NCBI GenBank assembly: GCA_965369945.1
Contig: CBDUST010000023.1
Coordinates: 1-26,988, forward strand
DNA length: 26,988 nt
Direction: 5' to 3'
DNA from: JADFNO01 sp965369945
Lineage (GTDB): Bacteria; Planctomycetota; Phycisphaerae; Phycisphaerales; SM1A02
The position numbers were made by a program, and so were the translations under genes. This document shows positions 1-6,818 of this stretch, piece by piece. Positions within the stretch are counted from its first letter, which is position 1, and the number at the start of each line of letters is the position of its first letter. The notes below the pieces were generated by a model. It was not told the origin of the DNA. It did no database searches and saw only the letters and a list, made by a program, of their open reading frames with translations.

Positions 1-1
1 C

Positions 2-271
2 CAGGCTTTGGGTGCGAAGCTTTGCAAACTCTGGTCGTGGATAATCATTCCTTGGACGCTCATCGCCGCAGCGATCACGCTCATCTTGATGCTCAGCGCG
101 CCTGCGCCGAGCACCAACCCGGGGCAGCAGATAGCCGGTGCGGTTGGAAGTGTCATTGGGTTGGTGTTCGGGCTTGTCTTTCCGGTGTTCATGGCAATCT
201 GGTTTTCACGGCCGACGATCAAGTCGCAGGTAGCGCAGTGGCGGCAGCGCTCCGATGAGTCTGCCCTATAG
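2..271 (+). CDS. Small membrane protein, 5'-truncated, paralogue of the next gene
   Basis: The reading frame is open to the left edge, so the true start lies outside the window; the first possible in-window start is TTG at 8. What remains is about 89 residues with two hydrophobic segments (WSWIIIPWTLIAAAITLILM and a second one, roughly residues 45-68) and a basic C-terminal tail. The tail (FSRPTIKSQVAQW) closely matches the tail of the following protein (FSRTKIKAEIAQW), and both follow a membrane segment, so the two genes are tandem paralogues. The tail is expected on the cytoplasmic side by the positive-inside rule. I do not recognise the family and cannot assign a function. The 33-bp gap to the next gene suggests co-transcription. 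Confidence 0.6.
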   Translation, partial: QALGAKLCKLWSWIIIPWTLIAAAITLILMLSAPAPSTNPGQQIAGAVGSVIGLVFGLVFPVFMAIWFSRPTIKSQVAQWRQRSDESAL

Positions 272-304
272 TCAACTGCTTTGAGTAATGAGGGAGCTTG
301 AATT

Positions 305-946
305 ATGACGACCACTGGACCGCAGATGCCGCCGCCAACTCCGATGACACCGCCGACGGATGCGGGGGCGATCCCACCAAAGCCGTCGTCGTGGCCAACG
401 GTGATCGGGATCATCGCGATCATCTTCGGATCGTTGGCGACGCTGCAAGGCTGCATGGGCCTTGGATGGCCGTTGGTTGCAGGACTCTTCACGTCTGCCA
501 TGCCCGAAGATCAGGCAGAGATGATGAGCATAACTGAGCCTCTTATGCCGTTGATGATTATCTCAGGGGGGCTCACTATGGTGATCGCGATCGTGCTCTT
601 GATCGGTGGCATCGGACTCACCAAGAGAAGCCCAGGGAGCCCCAAGGTATGCAGAATTTGGGCAGGTTCGAAGATGTTGCTTGTCGTTTACGCCAGCATC
701 GTCGGGTATCTAGTTCAACAGGCTCAGATGGAAGCGATGCAGCGGATGTTGGAGGAGGATCCGAACACCCCAGCAGCGATGCCGGGATTCTTGGGGACGT
801 TCATGGCCGTCTTTGGCCCGTTGACCCTAGTGCTCGGGATCGTTTGGGGATGGGCACTGCCGATCTTCATGCTCATCTGGTTCTCGCGAACCAAAATCAA
901 GGCCGAGATCGCCCAATGGGGGCAGCCGGCGAGTGCGCTGAGCTGA
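305..946 (+). CDS. Four-helix membrane protein of unknown function
   Basis: The protein has 213 residues. The first 30 are rich in Pro and Thr and look disordered. Four hydrophobic segments follow, at about residues 32-55, 82-106, 121-138 and 160-192, then a short basic tail similar to that of the upstream truncated gene. A loop at about residues 139-158 is rich in Met, Gln and Glu (QAQMEAMQRMLEE). The start is ATG at 305, preceded by AGGGAG about 10 nt upstream. I see no catalytic motif. Tandem paralogy with the preceding gene is visible directly; function is unknown. It could be a planctomycete-specific integral membrane family. Confidence 0.75.
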   Translation: MTTTGPQMPPPTPMTPPTDAGAIPPKPSSWPTVIGIIAIIFGSLATLQGCMGLGWPLVAGLFTSAMPEDQAEMMSITEPLMPLMIISGGLTMVIAIVLLIGGIGLTKRSPGSPKVCRIWAGSKMLLVVYASIVGYLVQQAQMEAMQRMLEEDPNTPAAMPGFLGTFMAVFGPLTLVLGIVWGWALPIFMLIWFSRTKIKAEIAQWGQPASALS

Positions 947-1035
947 TCGAGGGAATTAGCGGTATTCTGGTGGATGGCGCTCGCGGTGGTCGCGGGTCGG
1001 GTTTTTGAGACGGGAGTTTGAAACGGAGATCAATC

Positions 1036-1521
1036 ATGCGACGTTCAGTTCTTATGACGGCGGTGGTGGCAGGTGCTTGCGCCTCGATGTTCCTTACGGC
1101 CGTTCGCCCTACAGCTATCGCGCACTGTCAAGTTCCTTGCGGGATCTATGACGATCACGCCAGGATCACGGCGATGCTCGAGGACACCACGACGATCGCC
1201 AAGGCCTTGGATCAAATCAACGAGTTGGCGGGCAAGCGAGATGCGCAGAGTTTCAATCAGGCAACGCGCTGGGTCATGACCAAGGAGCAGCACGCCCAAA
1301 GCATCCAAACGACGATCGCGCAATACTACCTGGCCCAGCGGGTGAAGGCGGCCGAGCCGGGCGCCGACGGGTATGATGCGTATCTTCAGAAGTTAGCCGA
1401 GCACCATGCGGTGATCGTTGCGGCGATGAAAGCTAAACAATCGGCCGATCCAGACACAGCGAACGCTTTGCGCAAGGCGATCGAAGTGATCAGCGCGTAC
1501 TATCCATCGCACGATCACTAA
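1036..1521 (+). CDS. sodN: Exported nickel-type superoxide dismutase
   Basis: Disproportionates superoxide to oxygen and hydrogen peroxide at a nickel centre. The nickel-hook motif HCQVPCGIYDD is present: in Ni-SODs the N-terminal His1 together with Cys2 and Cys6 binds the metal. The later stretch NQATRWVMTKEQHA matches the conserved core of the four-helix bundle, including its Arg. The hook is preceded by a 29-residue signal peptide: basic start MRRS, hydrophobic core, then T-A-I-A directly before His30. Cleavage there would leave a mature enzyme of about 132 residues, slightly longer than the roughly 117 of the Streptomyces enzyme. I prefer ATG 1036, with CGGAG 7 nt upstream, over in-frame TTG 1018. 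No sodX-like maturation peptidase gene lies next to it. The product is expected in the periplasm or outside the cell. Confidence 0.93.
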   Translation: MRRSVLMTAVVAGACASMFLTAVRPTAIAHCQVPCGIYDDHARITAMLEDTTTIAKALDQINELAGKRDAQSFNQATRWVMTKEQHAQSIQTTIAQYYLAQRVKAAEPGADGYDAYLQKLAEHHAVIVAAMKAKQSADPDTANALRKAIEVISAYYPSHDH

Positions 1522-1542
1522 CATTGTCGCGCCCGAACTGCA

Positions 1543-2868
1543 ATGTCTCGGACGAAGACCAAACAGACGATGAGCTTCCTGGATGAACTTGCCTGGCGTG
1601 GTTTGTTGCACCAGCGAACGGCAGGCGCGGAGCTTGACGCGCACCTGGCTACGCCGGGCCGTGTCGCGTATGTCGGGTTCGATCCGACCAGCGACAGTCT
1701 GCACATTGGCAATCTCATCCCCATCAAGCTGCTGATGCATTGGCAGCGGGCTGGACACAAACCCATCGCCCTCATGGGCGGCGGAACGGGTCTGATCGGC
1801 GATCCCTCCGGTCGGGATGATGAACGTGCGCTGCTGGGACGAGAACAAGTTGAGGCGAACGTAGCCAGTCAGCGCCGAATTATGGAGCGCCTGCTTGACT
1901 TCGACCCGGCGCTTCCCAACGCAGCGGTCGTAGTCAATAACGTCGATTGGCTGGACAAGTTGGGGTTTATCGAGGTGCTTCGTGATGTCGGTAAGCACTT
2001 CTCCGTCAACGAAATGATCCAGCGCGAATCGATCAAATGGCGGTTGGAACAGCGCGAGCAGGGCATCAGCTACACCGAGTTTAGCTACATGATCCTCCAG
2101 GCCTACGACTTCCTGCATCTACGCCGAACGATTGACTGTACGGTGCAGATGTCCGGTTCGGATCAGTACGGCAATATCGTAGCGGGGATGGATTTGATCA
2201 GACGGGAATACGGGGCCGAACAGGGCCAGGTGTTTGGTGTGACAGCGCCGCTGGTGACTCGTTCCGACGGGAAGAAGATGAGTAAGTCCGAAGGAAGCGC
2301 GATCTGGCTCTCGGCCGATACGAAGGAGCGCACCAGCCCATATGCGTTCTATCAATACTGGATCAATCTGCCCGATGCGGACGTTATCCAATGGTTGAAG
2401 TGGTACACCTTGATGAGCCGCGACGAAATCGTAGCACTGGCTGGCGAGCACGAGAAGGCGCCCCAAGATCGCGTTGCCCAACGCGCGCTCTCAGCCCATA
2501 TGACCGAATTGTTGCACGGCGACCAGGAGTTGAAGAAAGTCGAAGTCGCTTCACAAGCACTGTTCAGCGGCGATGTGCGCGGGCTTGATGAGTCGATGCT
2601 GGAAGAAGTGTTTGCCGATCTTCCACATTCAACGCACGACAAGACTCTTTTGGAAGGGGACGGCGTGTCGGTGGTGGAGGTGCTCGTGCAGACCTCCCTG
2701 GCCGGGTCAAAGCGAGAAGCCCGCGAATTCCTCGGCAACGGCGCAGTTGCTATTAACGGTACACGCGCCAATGCAGATCACTGCTTGACCACGGATGATC
2801 TTCTGCACGGAAAGACAATTCTTTTGCGCCGAGGCAAGAAGCGATGGCACGCGACACGTTGGGAGTAA
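1543..2868 (+). CDS. tyrS: Tyrosyl-tRNA synthetase
   Basis: Charges tRNA-Tyr with tyrosine using ATP, in the cytoplasm. This is a class I synthetase of 441 residues, the usual bacterial length. The HIGH-type motif reads HIGN at residues 54-57, the tyrosine-site region includes the QMSGSDQYGN stretch, and the second signature KMSKS is at residues 245-249. The C-terminal 70 residues form an S4-type RNA-binding domain (SKREAREFLGNGAVAING). ATG 1543 is used, but family members often begin close to MSFLDELAWRG, so ATG 1570 (432 residues) is equally possible; neither has a strong ribosome-binding site. It sits 21 bp after sodN and converges on the WYL gene. No T-box or other leader structure can fit in the short upstream gap. 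Confidence 0.97.
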   Translation: MSRTKTKQTMSFLDELAWRGLLHQRTAGAELDAHLATPGRVAYVGFDPTSDSLHIGNLIPIKLLMHWQRAGHKPIALMGGGTGLIGDPSGRDDERALLGREQVEANVASQRRIMERLLDFDPALPNAAVVVNNVDWLDKLGFIEVLRDVGKHFSVNEMIQRESIKWRLEQREQGISYTEFSYMILQAYDFLHLRRTIDCTVQMSGSDQYGNIVAGMDLIRREYGAEQGQVFGVTAPLVTRSDGKKMSKSEGSAIWLSADTKERTSPYAFYQYWINLPDADVIQWLKWYTLMSRDEIVALAGEHEKAPQDRVAQRALSAHMTELLHGDQELKKVEVASQALFSGDVRGLDESMLEEVFADLPHSTHDKTLLEGDGVSVVEVLVQTSLAGSKREAREFLGNGAVAINGTRANADHCLTTDDLLHGKTILLRRGKKRWHATRWE

Positions 2869-2877
2869 TCTACTGAG

Positions 2878-3160
2878 GTAGAGCAGTTTCAATGCTCTTG
2901 CAGCGTCAGGGCATGGCAGAAATGGGTCAAAGTAGCTGCCTCAAGCCCGCTGGTATCCCGAGTCAATCGGAACCTCATGCGTGCGACGGTCGGGTGGCAC
3001 GGGCATCCTGCCCGTGCAAATGTCACGCCATGATATGTCGCACGGGCAAGATGCCCGTGCCACCGGAGTAGCGCCGATCAACCCGTCGGATTGGCAAATC
3101 TACTGTGCCATCGGACAGCCATCGCACGCAGCCGCTACGTCTTCAGTGAAACTGCTCTAC
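2878..3160. repeat. 14-bp perfect inverted repeat bounding the convergent intergenic region
   Basis: GTAGAGCAGTTTCA at 2878-2891 is the exact reverse complement of TGAAACTGCTCTAC at 3147-3160, separated by 255 nt. The left arm begins 9 nt after the tyrS stop; the right arm overlaps the stop codon of the WYL gene on the other strand. A 7-bp direct repeat, TCTACTG, occurs at 2869-2875 and 3156-3162, overlapping the arms. A second, weaker inverted pair (2978-2989 with 3119-3130, 11 of 12 matching) and the strong palindrome at 2993-3064 lie inside. The layout could be a small non-autonomous mobile element with terminal inverted repeats, or a long-range RNA stem at the 3' end of both convergent transcripts. 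Confidence 0.6.
2993..3064. repeat. REP-like double palindrome between convergent genes
   Basis: Two 25-nt arms (2993-3017 and 3040-3064) are reverse complements with one mismatch, around a 22-nt loop. Each arm is itself a near-palindrome: GCACGGGCA, three bases, TGCCCGTGC. The element can therefore fold as one long hairpin or as two small ones. From memory, this 'GGCACGGGCA...TGCCCGTGCC' sequence is a dispersed repeat in many Planctomycetes and related genomes, where it often gives spurious peptides such as TGILPV and GQDARAT. It may act as a bidirectional terminator for tyrS and the WYL gene, though neither side has a T-run typical of intrinsic terminators. No REP-associated transposase (RAYT) gene is present here. 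Confidence 0.8.
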
Positions 3161-4224
3161 TGCTCGTCGTACTTGCGTACAATGCGCTGGGCGAGGTCTC
3201 GAACGGCTTGGCGCAGTTCCGGCGGCTCGCAGACCACCGCTTGGTCTGCATATCCGAACACCCACCACTTGATCTCGTGCAGGCCGTTGACGTGGAATCG
3301 AAGCTGGCACGATCCGTCCGGCAGAAGCGTGGTCTGTTGTGTTCGATGCCACTTAACTTCCGTTACGTTGGATGTGACGCGCTTTGAGAAGTCGATTACA
3401 ACGTCGTATTTGCGATCGCCGGGGATTATTCCCCACACATCGTCCAAATAGTTCTCGATCGAGAAAGGAAACGGAGCGAAATCCTCTTCGGTAGGTTCCA
3501 GCTCGACAATCCGAGCCAGCTTGAACATCCGGACCTCATCGTGCTCTTCGCTGAAGGCCAGCACATAGCACGCACGCTTGTAGAAATGCAGATGAAGTGG
3601 TTGGAGTCTTGTTTCCAAGCGTTCTTTTGGATCGACCTGGTCATAGACGATTCGGCAGACCTTCCGTTCCTCGATGCAGTATTGAAGCGTGCGGTAGTGT
3701 TCGTCGTCGTCGTGGGAGAAGTCCACGGCACCGGGGGAGATGCTCACACTCGACATCAAGTCGTCGTATACGGTTCGAGCGGAAGCGGGAAGTTGCGCGA
3801 GCACCGTATCAATGGCTGAGACAGCCGGGCCAAACATGGGTTGGTTGGGGGCGGTCTTGGCCAGCTTCGTCAGCAGCATCAGGCCCAGCACCTCGACCGG
3901 ACCGAGATCCAAGCGAGCGGTAAAAGCGTCGTCGTCGATTCGATAGCCTTGCCCGTGGACTGAGGAATAGGCGACACCCGCTTGCTGCATCAGTTTCAGA
4001 TCGCGAAAGATAGTTCGGCGACTCACGCCGAGTTGAACGGCGAGTCGGTCCACACTCAAGGCCTGATTCGTATTGCGAAGCAAGCCAATGAGGCGAATGA
4101 GCCTGGCGACACGTCCAACGAAGATCGTGGGTGGATCAGACGATGACGTGCCCGTCTGCTTGTACGATCGCGTCGATTCCATCGGACTTCTTTTTGCAGA
4201 ATTCCACGCTGCGCTTCGGCCCAT
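3157..4224 (-). CDS. WYL-domain transcription regulator with N-terminal HTH
   Basis: A predicted DNA-binding regulator of 355 residues. A DeoR/HTH_11-type helix-turn-helix lies at about residues 37-85 (ALSVDRLAVQLGVSRRTIFR, then DLKLMQQAGV). A linker and the WYL domain follow at about 180-250 (RLQPLHLHFYKRACYVLAFS, then VRMFKLARI), and a WCX-type C-terminal region at about 270-345. The namesake WYL triplet is changed to Cys-Tyr-Val here. WYL domains act as ligand-sensing modules in regulators of varied processes, so its target cannot be named. The start is ATG 4224, 4 nt after the YbbR-like gene's stop, so the two are likely co-transcribed; ATG 4182, preceded by AAGAAG, would remove 14 poorly structured residues and is a good alternative. 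Confidence 0.88.
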   Translation of the reverse strand: MGRSAAWNSAKRSPMESTRSYKQTGTSSSDPPTIFVGRVARLIRLIGLLRNTNQALSVDRLAVQLGVSRRTIFRDLKLMQQAGVAYSSVHGQGYRIDDDAFTARLDLGPVEVLGLMLLTKLAKTAPNQPMFGPAVSAIDTVLAQLPASARTVYDDLMSSVSISPGAVDFSHDDDEHYRTLQYCIEERKVCRIVYDQVDPKERLETRLQPLHLHFYKRACYVLAFSEEHDEVRMFKLARIVELEPTEEDFAPFPFSIENYLDDVWGIIPGDRKYDVVIDFSKRVTSNVTEVKWHRTQQTTLLPDGSCQLRFHVNGLHEIKWWVFGYADQAVVCEPPELRQAVRDLAQRIVRKYDEQ

Positions 4225-4228
4225 GAAA

Positions 4229-5251
4229 TCACTTCGGCCTGGCTCGTTCGCTGATGCGCAGGTGAATCAGGGGCGGTTGCGGCGACCCGTCAAGTTGAGC
4301 GGTCACAGTGGTGGATCCGATTTCCGGGGGCGGAAGCAGAGCGAGGAAGCAGGTGACGGGCTTGGCTTCGATGCCCTGCTCCTTTTCCGTGCTGCTGATG
4401 TGCAGAAGCGCGAAAACCTTGACCTCGCCCGCCTCGATCCGCTCAATCAGGGCCGCGTCAGCTGTGACGGTGACGTTCTCGAGGAATCGATCAGCCTCGG
4501 TCACTTCAACCACGTACTCGTCGTGATCTTTCCAGGGTCCGCTGATGTGAACAGGGACGGTCGGTAGCGTCGTTTCCTTGATGTTGGAGCGGACCGTAAA
4601 CGAGACCGTCACGGCTGTCGGCGTCATCGAAACCGAGCCTTGCGAGGCCAGCGTTTCAGGGAGCTGGAGGCGCGCGGTAAGTCGGGCTGGTTCGCCGGGA
4701 TTCAACTGCTCCAACTGCGTCGGATCAAGCACTGCCTTTACGGTTATGTCTGGGCCGAGCCGGCGTTCGAGGCGCTGCGGCAGGTGGACCGTCACCAGTG
4801 GCGGGTCGATCACAACTGCTCCGTCAATCTCCAGACGCCCAAGGTCGGGCTCTTGGACTCGTGTTGTAGACGAGATTAGTTTGTAGATCGTGAGCTCTTG
4901 CGTGGGTGGATCGGTTGAGATGACGCTGACGCGCGCATCGCGCAAGCCGGAGTGATCGTTCAAGAGCCGGGCCAGATCCACGCCGTGATCGCCCAGCCCC
5001 GCATCGAGCGTCAAAACGATCGGCGATCCCATTGCTTGGGCAGATCGCAGGGCGGACCTCGATCCTTCGATCTCCACAGCCAGCGTCAACTCATTCGGCT
5101 CAACGATATGCTCAGTTGGCATTTGCGTCGTGAACTGGACACGGAACGTGCGCTCATCGGTTTCTTGCGTTTCTCCGGCCGCCCACAGCCAGATCAGCAC
5201 CGCCACGACCGTGACAATTAGAAGAGTAGGTAGTTGACTGCGTAGACCCAT
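4229..5251 (-). CDS. CdaR/YbbR-like membrane-anchored protein
   Basis: Predicted partner and regulator of the diadenylate cyclase CdaA. The 340-residue protein has one N-terminal membrane anchor (LPTLLIVTVVAVLIWLWAAG, about residues 7-26) followed by a beta-rich extracytoplasmic region, as in YbbR-domain proteins. Segments such as TFRVQFTT, LTLAVEIEGSRSAL and VVIDPPLVTVHLP fit the repeated YbbR beta fold, though repeat boundaries are not clear by eye. ATG 5251 is chosen because a perfect AAGGAGG sits 7 nt upstream; the in-frame GTG 5257, which overlaps the cdaA stop, would be only 1 nt from that site. The cdaA-ybbR order is the usual one for this pair. The glmM gene that follows in many Firmicutes is absent; a WYL regulator takes its place. 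Confidence 0.85.
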   Translation of the reverse strand: MGLRSQLPTLLIVTVVAVLIWLWAAGETQETDERTFRVQFTTQMPTEHIVEPNELTLAVEIEGSRSALRSAQAMGSPIVLTLDAGLGDHGVDLARLLNDHSGLRDARVSVISTDPPTQELTIYKLISSTTRVQEPDLGRLEIDGAVVIDPPLVTVHLPQRLERRLGPDITVKAVLDPTQLEQLNPGEPARLTARLQLPETLASQGSVSMTPTAVTVSFTVRSNIKETTLPTVPVHISGPWKDHDEYVVEVTEADRFLENVTVTADAALIERIEAGEVKVFALLHISSTEKEQGIEAKPVTCFLALLPPPEIGSTTVTAQLDGSPQPPLIHLRISERARPK

Positions 5252-5253
5252 GC

Positions 5254-6150
5254 TCACACCTCCTTGGCCAACATTGCCGGATGGTCGTCTGTGGCGGGTT
5301 GATCGGCTGGACGATCTTCCGGCTCAGCAGGGGGCGCTGGATCAGGTTTTGGGGGCGCCTCTTCAGGCGGCGTCTCGAGGCGTTGTGCAAGCAGCTCCCG
5401 AACCTGATCTCGCGGTACGTCGATCTGGATGATTCCATGTTCTGCAATCGAGATTGCACCACTCTCCTCGCTGACCAGCACCACCAGGCAGTCGGCTTCC
5501 AGAGTGAGACCGGCGGCAGCGCGATGCCGGGAGCCGAGTTCCGGCGGCACCGAGCCTTCCTCAGCAAGCGGAAACTGAACGCTCGCGGCCAGCACGCGGT
5601 CACCTCGGATCACAACACCCAAATCGTGCAGTGGGCTGTTGGGCCAGAAGATCGATTCGAGCAACCGTGCACTGACTTTGGCGTCCACTTTGACGCCTCC
5701 CTCCGCGAGCCCGCTGAGTCCGACTGTGCGCTCAATGGCAATCAGCGCCCCGAACTGACTCTTGCTGAGGAAACTGACTGCTTCAGAAACTGCGTCTATG
5801 ACCAGACTTACTTGTCGCCGCGATCCGCCTAGCCAGCGCGCGTGCCCCAGGCGAATCATCGCCTGTCTTAGTTCCGGCTGGAAGACGACGATCAACAGCA
5901 GCGCCACCAGCCCGAGGAACCGATCGTAGATAAACTTCAGCCGCCCGAAGACATCCGAGCCTTGCCCCATCACCTGGATTGCGAGCGTCACCAAAACCAG
6001 CAGGATCGCGAAGCCCTTGATGACGCCTGCGCCGCGCGTGCCCTTGAGGAAGCGGACGACCAGATAGACGCAGAGCCAGATGACTGCCACCTCCAGGATG
6101 ATCTCATACCAGTCGTAACTGCGAAGAATCTTTTCGATGGTTCGAAGCAT
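5254..6150 (-). CDS. cdaA: Membrane diadenylate cyclase, CdaA type
   Basis: Joins two ATP into the second messenger c-di-AMP. Numbering from ATG 6150 (298 residues), three membrane helices lie at about residues 14-35, 43-62 and 75-92, followed by the DAC domain. Its two signatures are visible: the RHR motif in ELGSRHRAAAG (Arg208-His209-Arg210), followed by LVVLVSEESGAISIAEHG, and the DGA motif region, which here reads PLHDLGVVI. Asp176 is kept, but the usual Gly-Ala is Leu-Gly. The C-terminal 40 residues are an added Pro/Glu/Asp-rich tail. An in-frame GTG at 6204 would prepend 18 residues without membrane character and would lie upstream of a TATACT box, so ATG 6150 is preferred. It is followed directly by the YbbR-like gene. 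Confidence 0.92.
   Translation of the reverse strand: MLRTIEKILRSYDWYEIILEVAVIWLCVYLVVRFLKGTRGAGVIKGFAILLVLVTLAIQVMGQGSDVFGRLKFIYDRFLGLVALLLIVVFQPELRQAMIRLGHARWLGGSRRQVSLVIDAVSEAVSFLSKSQFGALIAIERTVGLSGLAEGGVKVDAKVSARLLESIFWPNSPLHDLGVVIRGDRVLAASVQFPLAEEGSVPPELGSRHRAAAGLTLEADCLVVLVSEESGAISIAEHGIIQIDVPRDQVRELLAQRLETPPEEAPPKPDPAPPAEPEDRPADQPATDDHPAMLAKEV
5259..5265 (-). promoter_or_regulatory. Ribosome-binding site of the YbbR-like gene, inside the cdaA 3' end
   Basis: On the minus strand AAGGAGG is followed by a 7-nt spacer and ATG at 5251-5249. The site lies within the last codons of cdaA (Lys-Glu-Val-stop), so ribosomes finishing cdaA pass over it. This settles the start of the downstream gene and suggests coupled synthesis of the two partners. 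Confidence 0.75.
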
Positions 6151-6182
6151 GGATTGTTCAACCGGCAGTGATGATCTAGGGA

Positions 6183-6188
6183 AGTATA
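6183..6188 (-). promoter_or_regulatory. Possible -10 element for cdaA
   Basis: On the minus strand the hexamer is TATACT, a good sigma-70-type -10 box, about 33 nt upstream of cdaA ATG 6150. No convincing -35 hexamer lies 16-18 nt before it. It sits in the 116-bp gap between cdaA and the divergent plus-strand gene, where a promoter is expected. Evidence is a single motif only. Confidence 0.3.
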
Positions 6189-6266
6189 CCGCCTGGCACC
6201 ACACCCGCCGCGTCTTGGGGGGTTTCTTGGGTGACGATTCCCCTAGGATGCCGTAGGATTCACACT

Positions 6267-6788
6267 GTGTCTAAGTATGGCGCTGAATATCGTGTGGCCA
6301 GGCCGACAGGCACCTGTGCAGCAACCGGCGAGCCGTTGGAGCCGGGTTCGAGCTGTGTAGCGACGCTGTGTGAGCGAACCGAGGACGACCAGTTTGATCG
6401 GTTGGACTATTGCGTCCAGGCGTGGGAGGGTGGGGCCCGCCCCGAGCGGTTGTTCAGCTATTGGCGGACCGTCGTCCCGCAGCCGGACGCCAGGCAGAAG
6501 ATCCTGGTCGATGACGACGTGCTGCTGGATCTATTCGATCGGCTGGGCGACGACGTGCGCCCCCAGCGTATAGCGTTTCGCTTCATACTCGCGCTCATTC
6601 TGATGCGCAAGCGCCGGTTGCGGTACGTCGGCCGAGTGCTGGACGGTGACGACGAGCGTTGGCAAATGCTGCCCAGAGGCGCCGATGGAAACTCCACGCC
6701 GATCGAAGTGTTGAATCCTCACCTCGATGAAGAGGACATTCGCGAGCTTTCCGACCAACTTACCGAGGTTCTGCGGGGCGAGTTCTGA
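6267..6788 (+). CDS. Conserved-looking hypothetical protein with N-terminal cysteines
   Basis: I do not recognise a named family, though openings of the form 'PTGxCAATGxxLEPG' look familiar from planctomycete hypothetical proteins. The 173-residue product begins with a cysteine-containing segment (PTGTCAATGEPLEPGSSC, then a Cys five residues later and another at DYC) that may bind a metal. A middle helix-rich part includes an acidic stretch (LVDDDVLLDLFDRL) and a basic hydrophobic segment (FILALILMRKRRLRYVGRVL). The C-terminus is acidic and helical. GTG 6267 is preferred, with AGGA 8 nt upstream; GTG 6231 would add 12 residues. It is transcribed divergently from cdaA and leads a three-gene set with the lipoprotein and RDD genes. 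Confidence 0.7.
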   Translation: MSKYGAEYRVARPTGTCAATGEPLEPGSSCVATLCERTEDDQFDRLDYCVQAWEGGARPERLFSYWRTVVPQPDARQKILVDDDVLLDLFDRLGDDVRPQRIAFRFILALILMRKRRLRYVGRVLDGDDERWQMLPRGADGNSTPIEVLNPHLDEEDIRELSDQLTEVLRGEF

Positions 6789-6818
6789 ACATTTGCGTGG
6801 CCTGCGAGCGTGGTAGCG

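Noticed and set aside
2981..3451. 156-codon open frame on the plus strand starting GTGILPVQ and HGQDARATG.
   Set aside because: Its first part is the translated REP-like palindrome, a familiar source of false proteins, and the rest is antisense to the WYL regulator gene.
6151..6204. GTG start at 6204 for cdaA, giving 18 more residues.
   Set aside because: The added residues do not resemble the CdaA N-terminus and lie upstream of the TATACT box, so they would probably not be transcribed.
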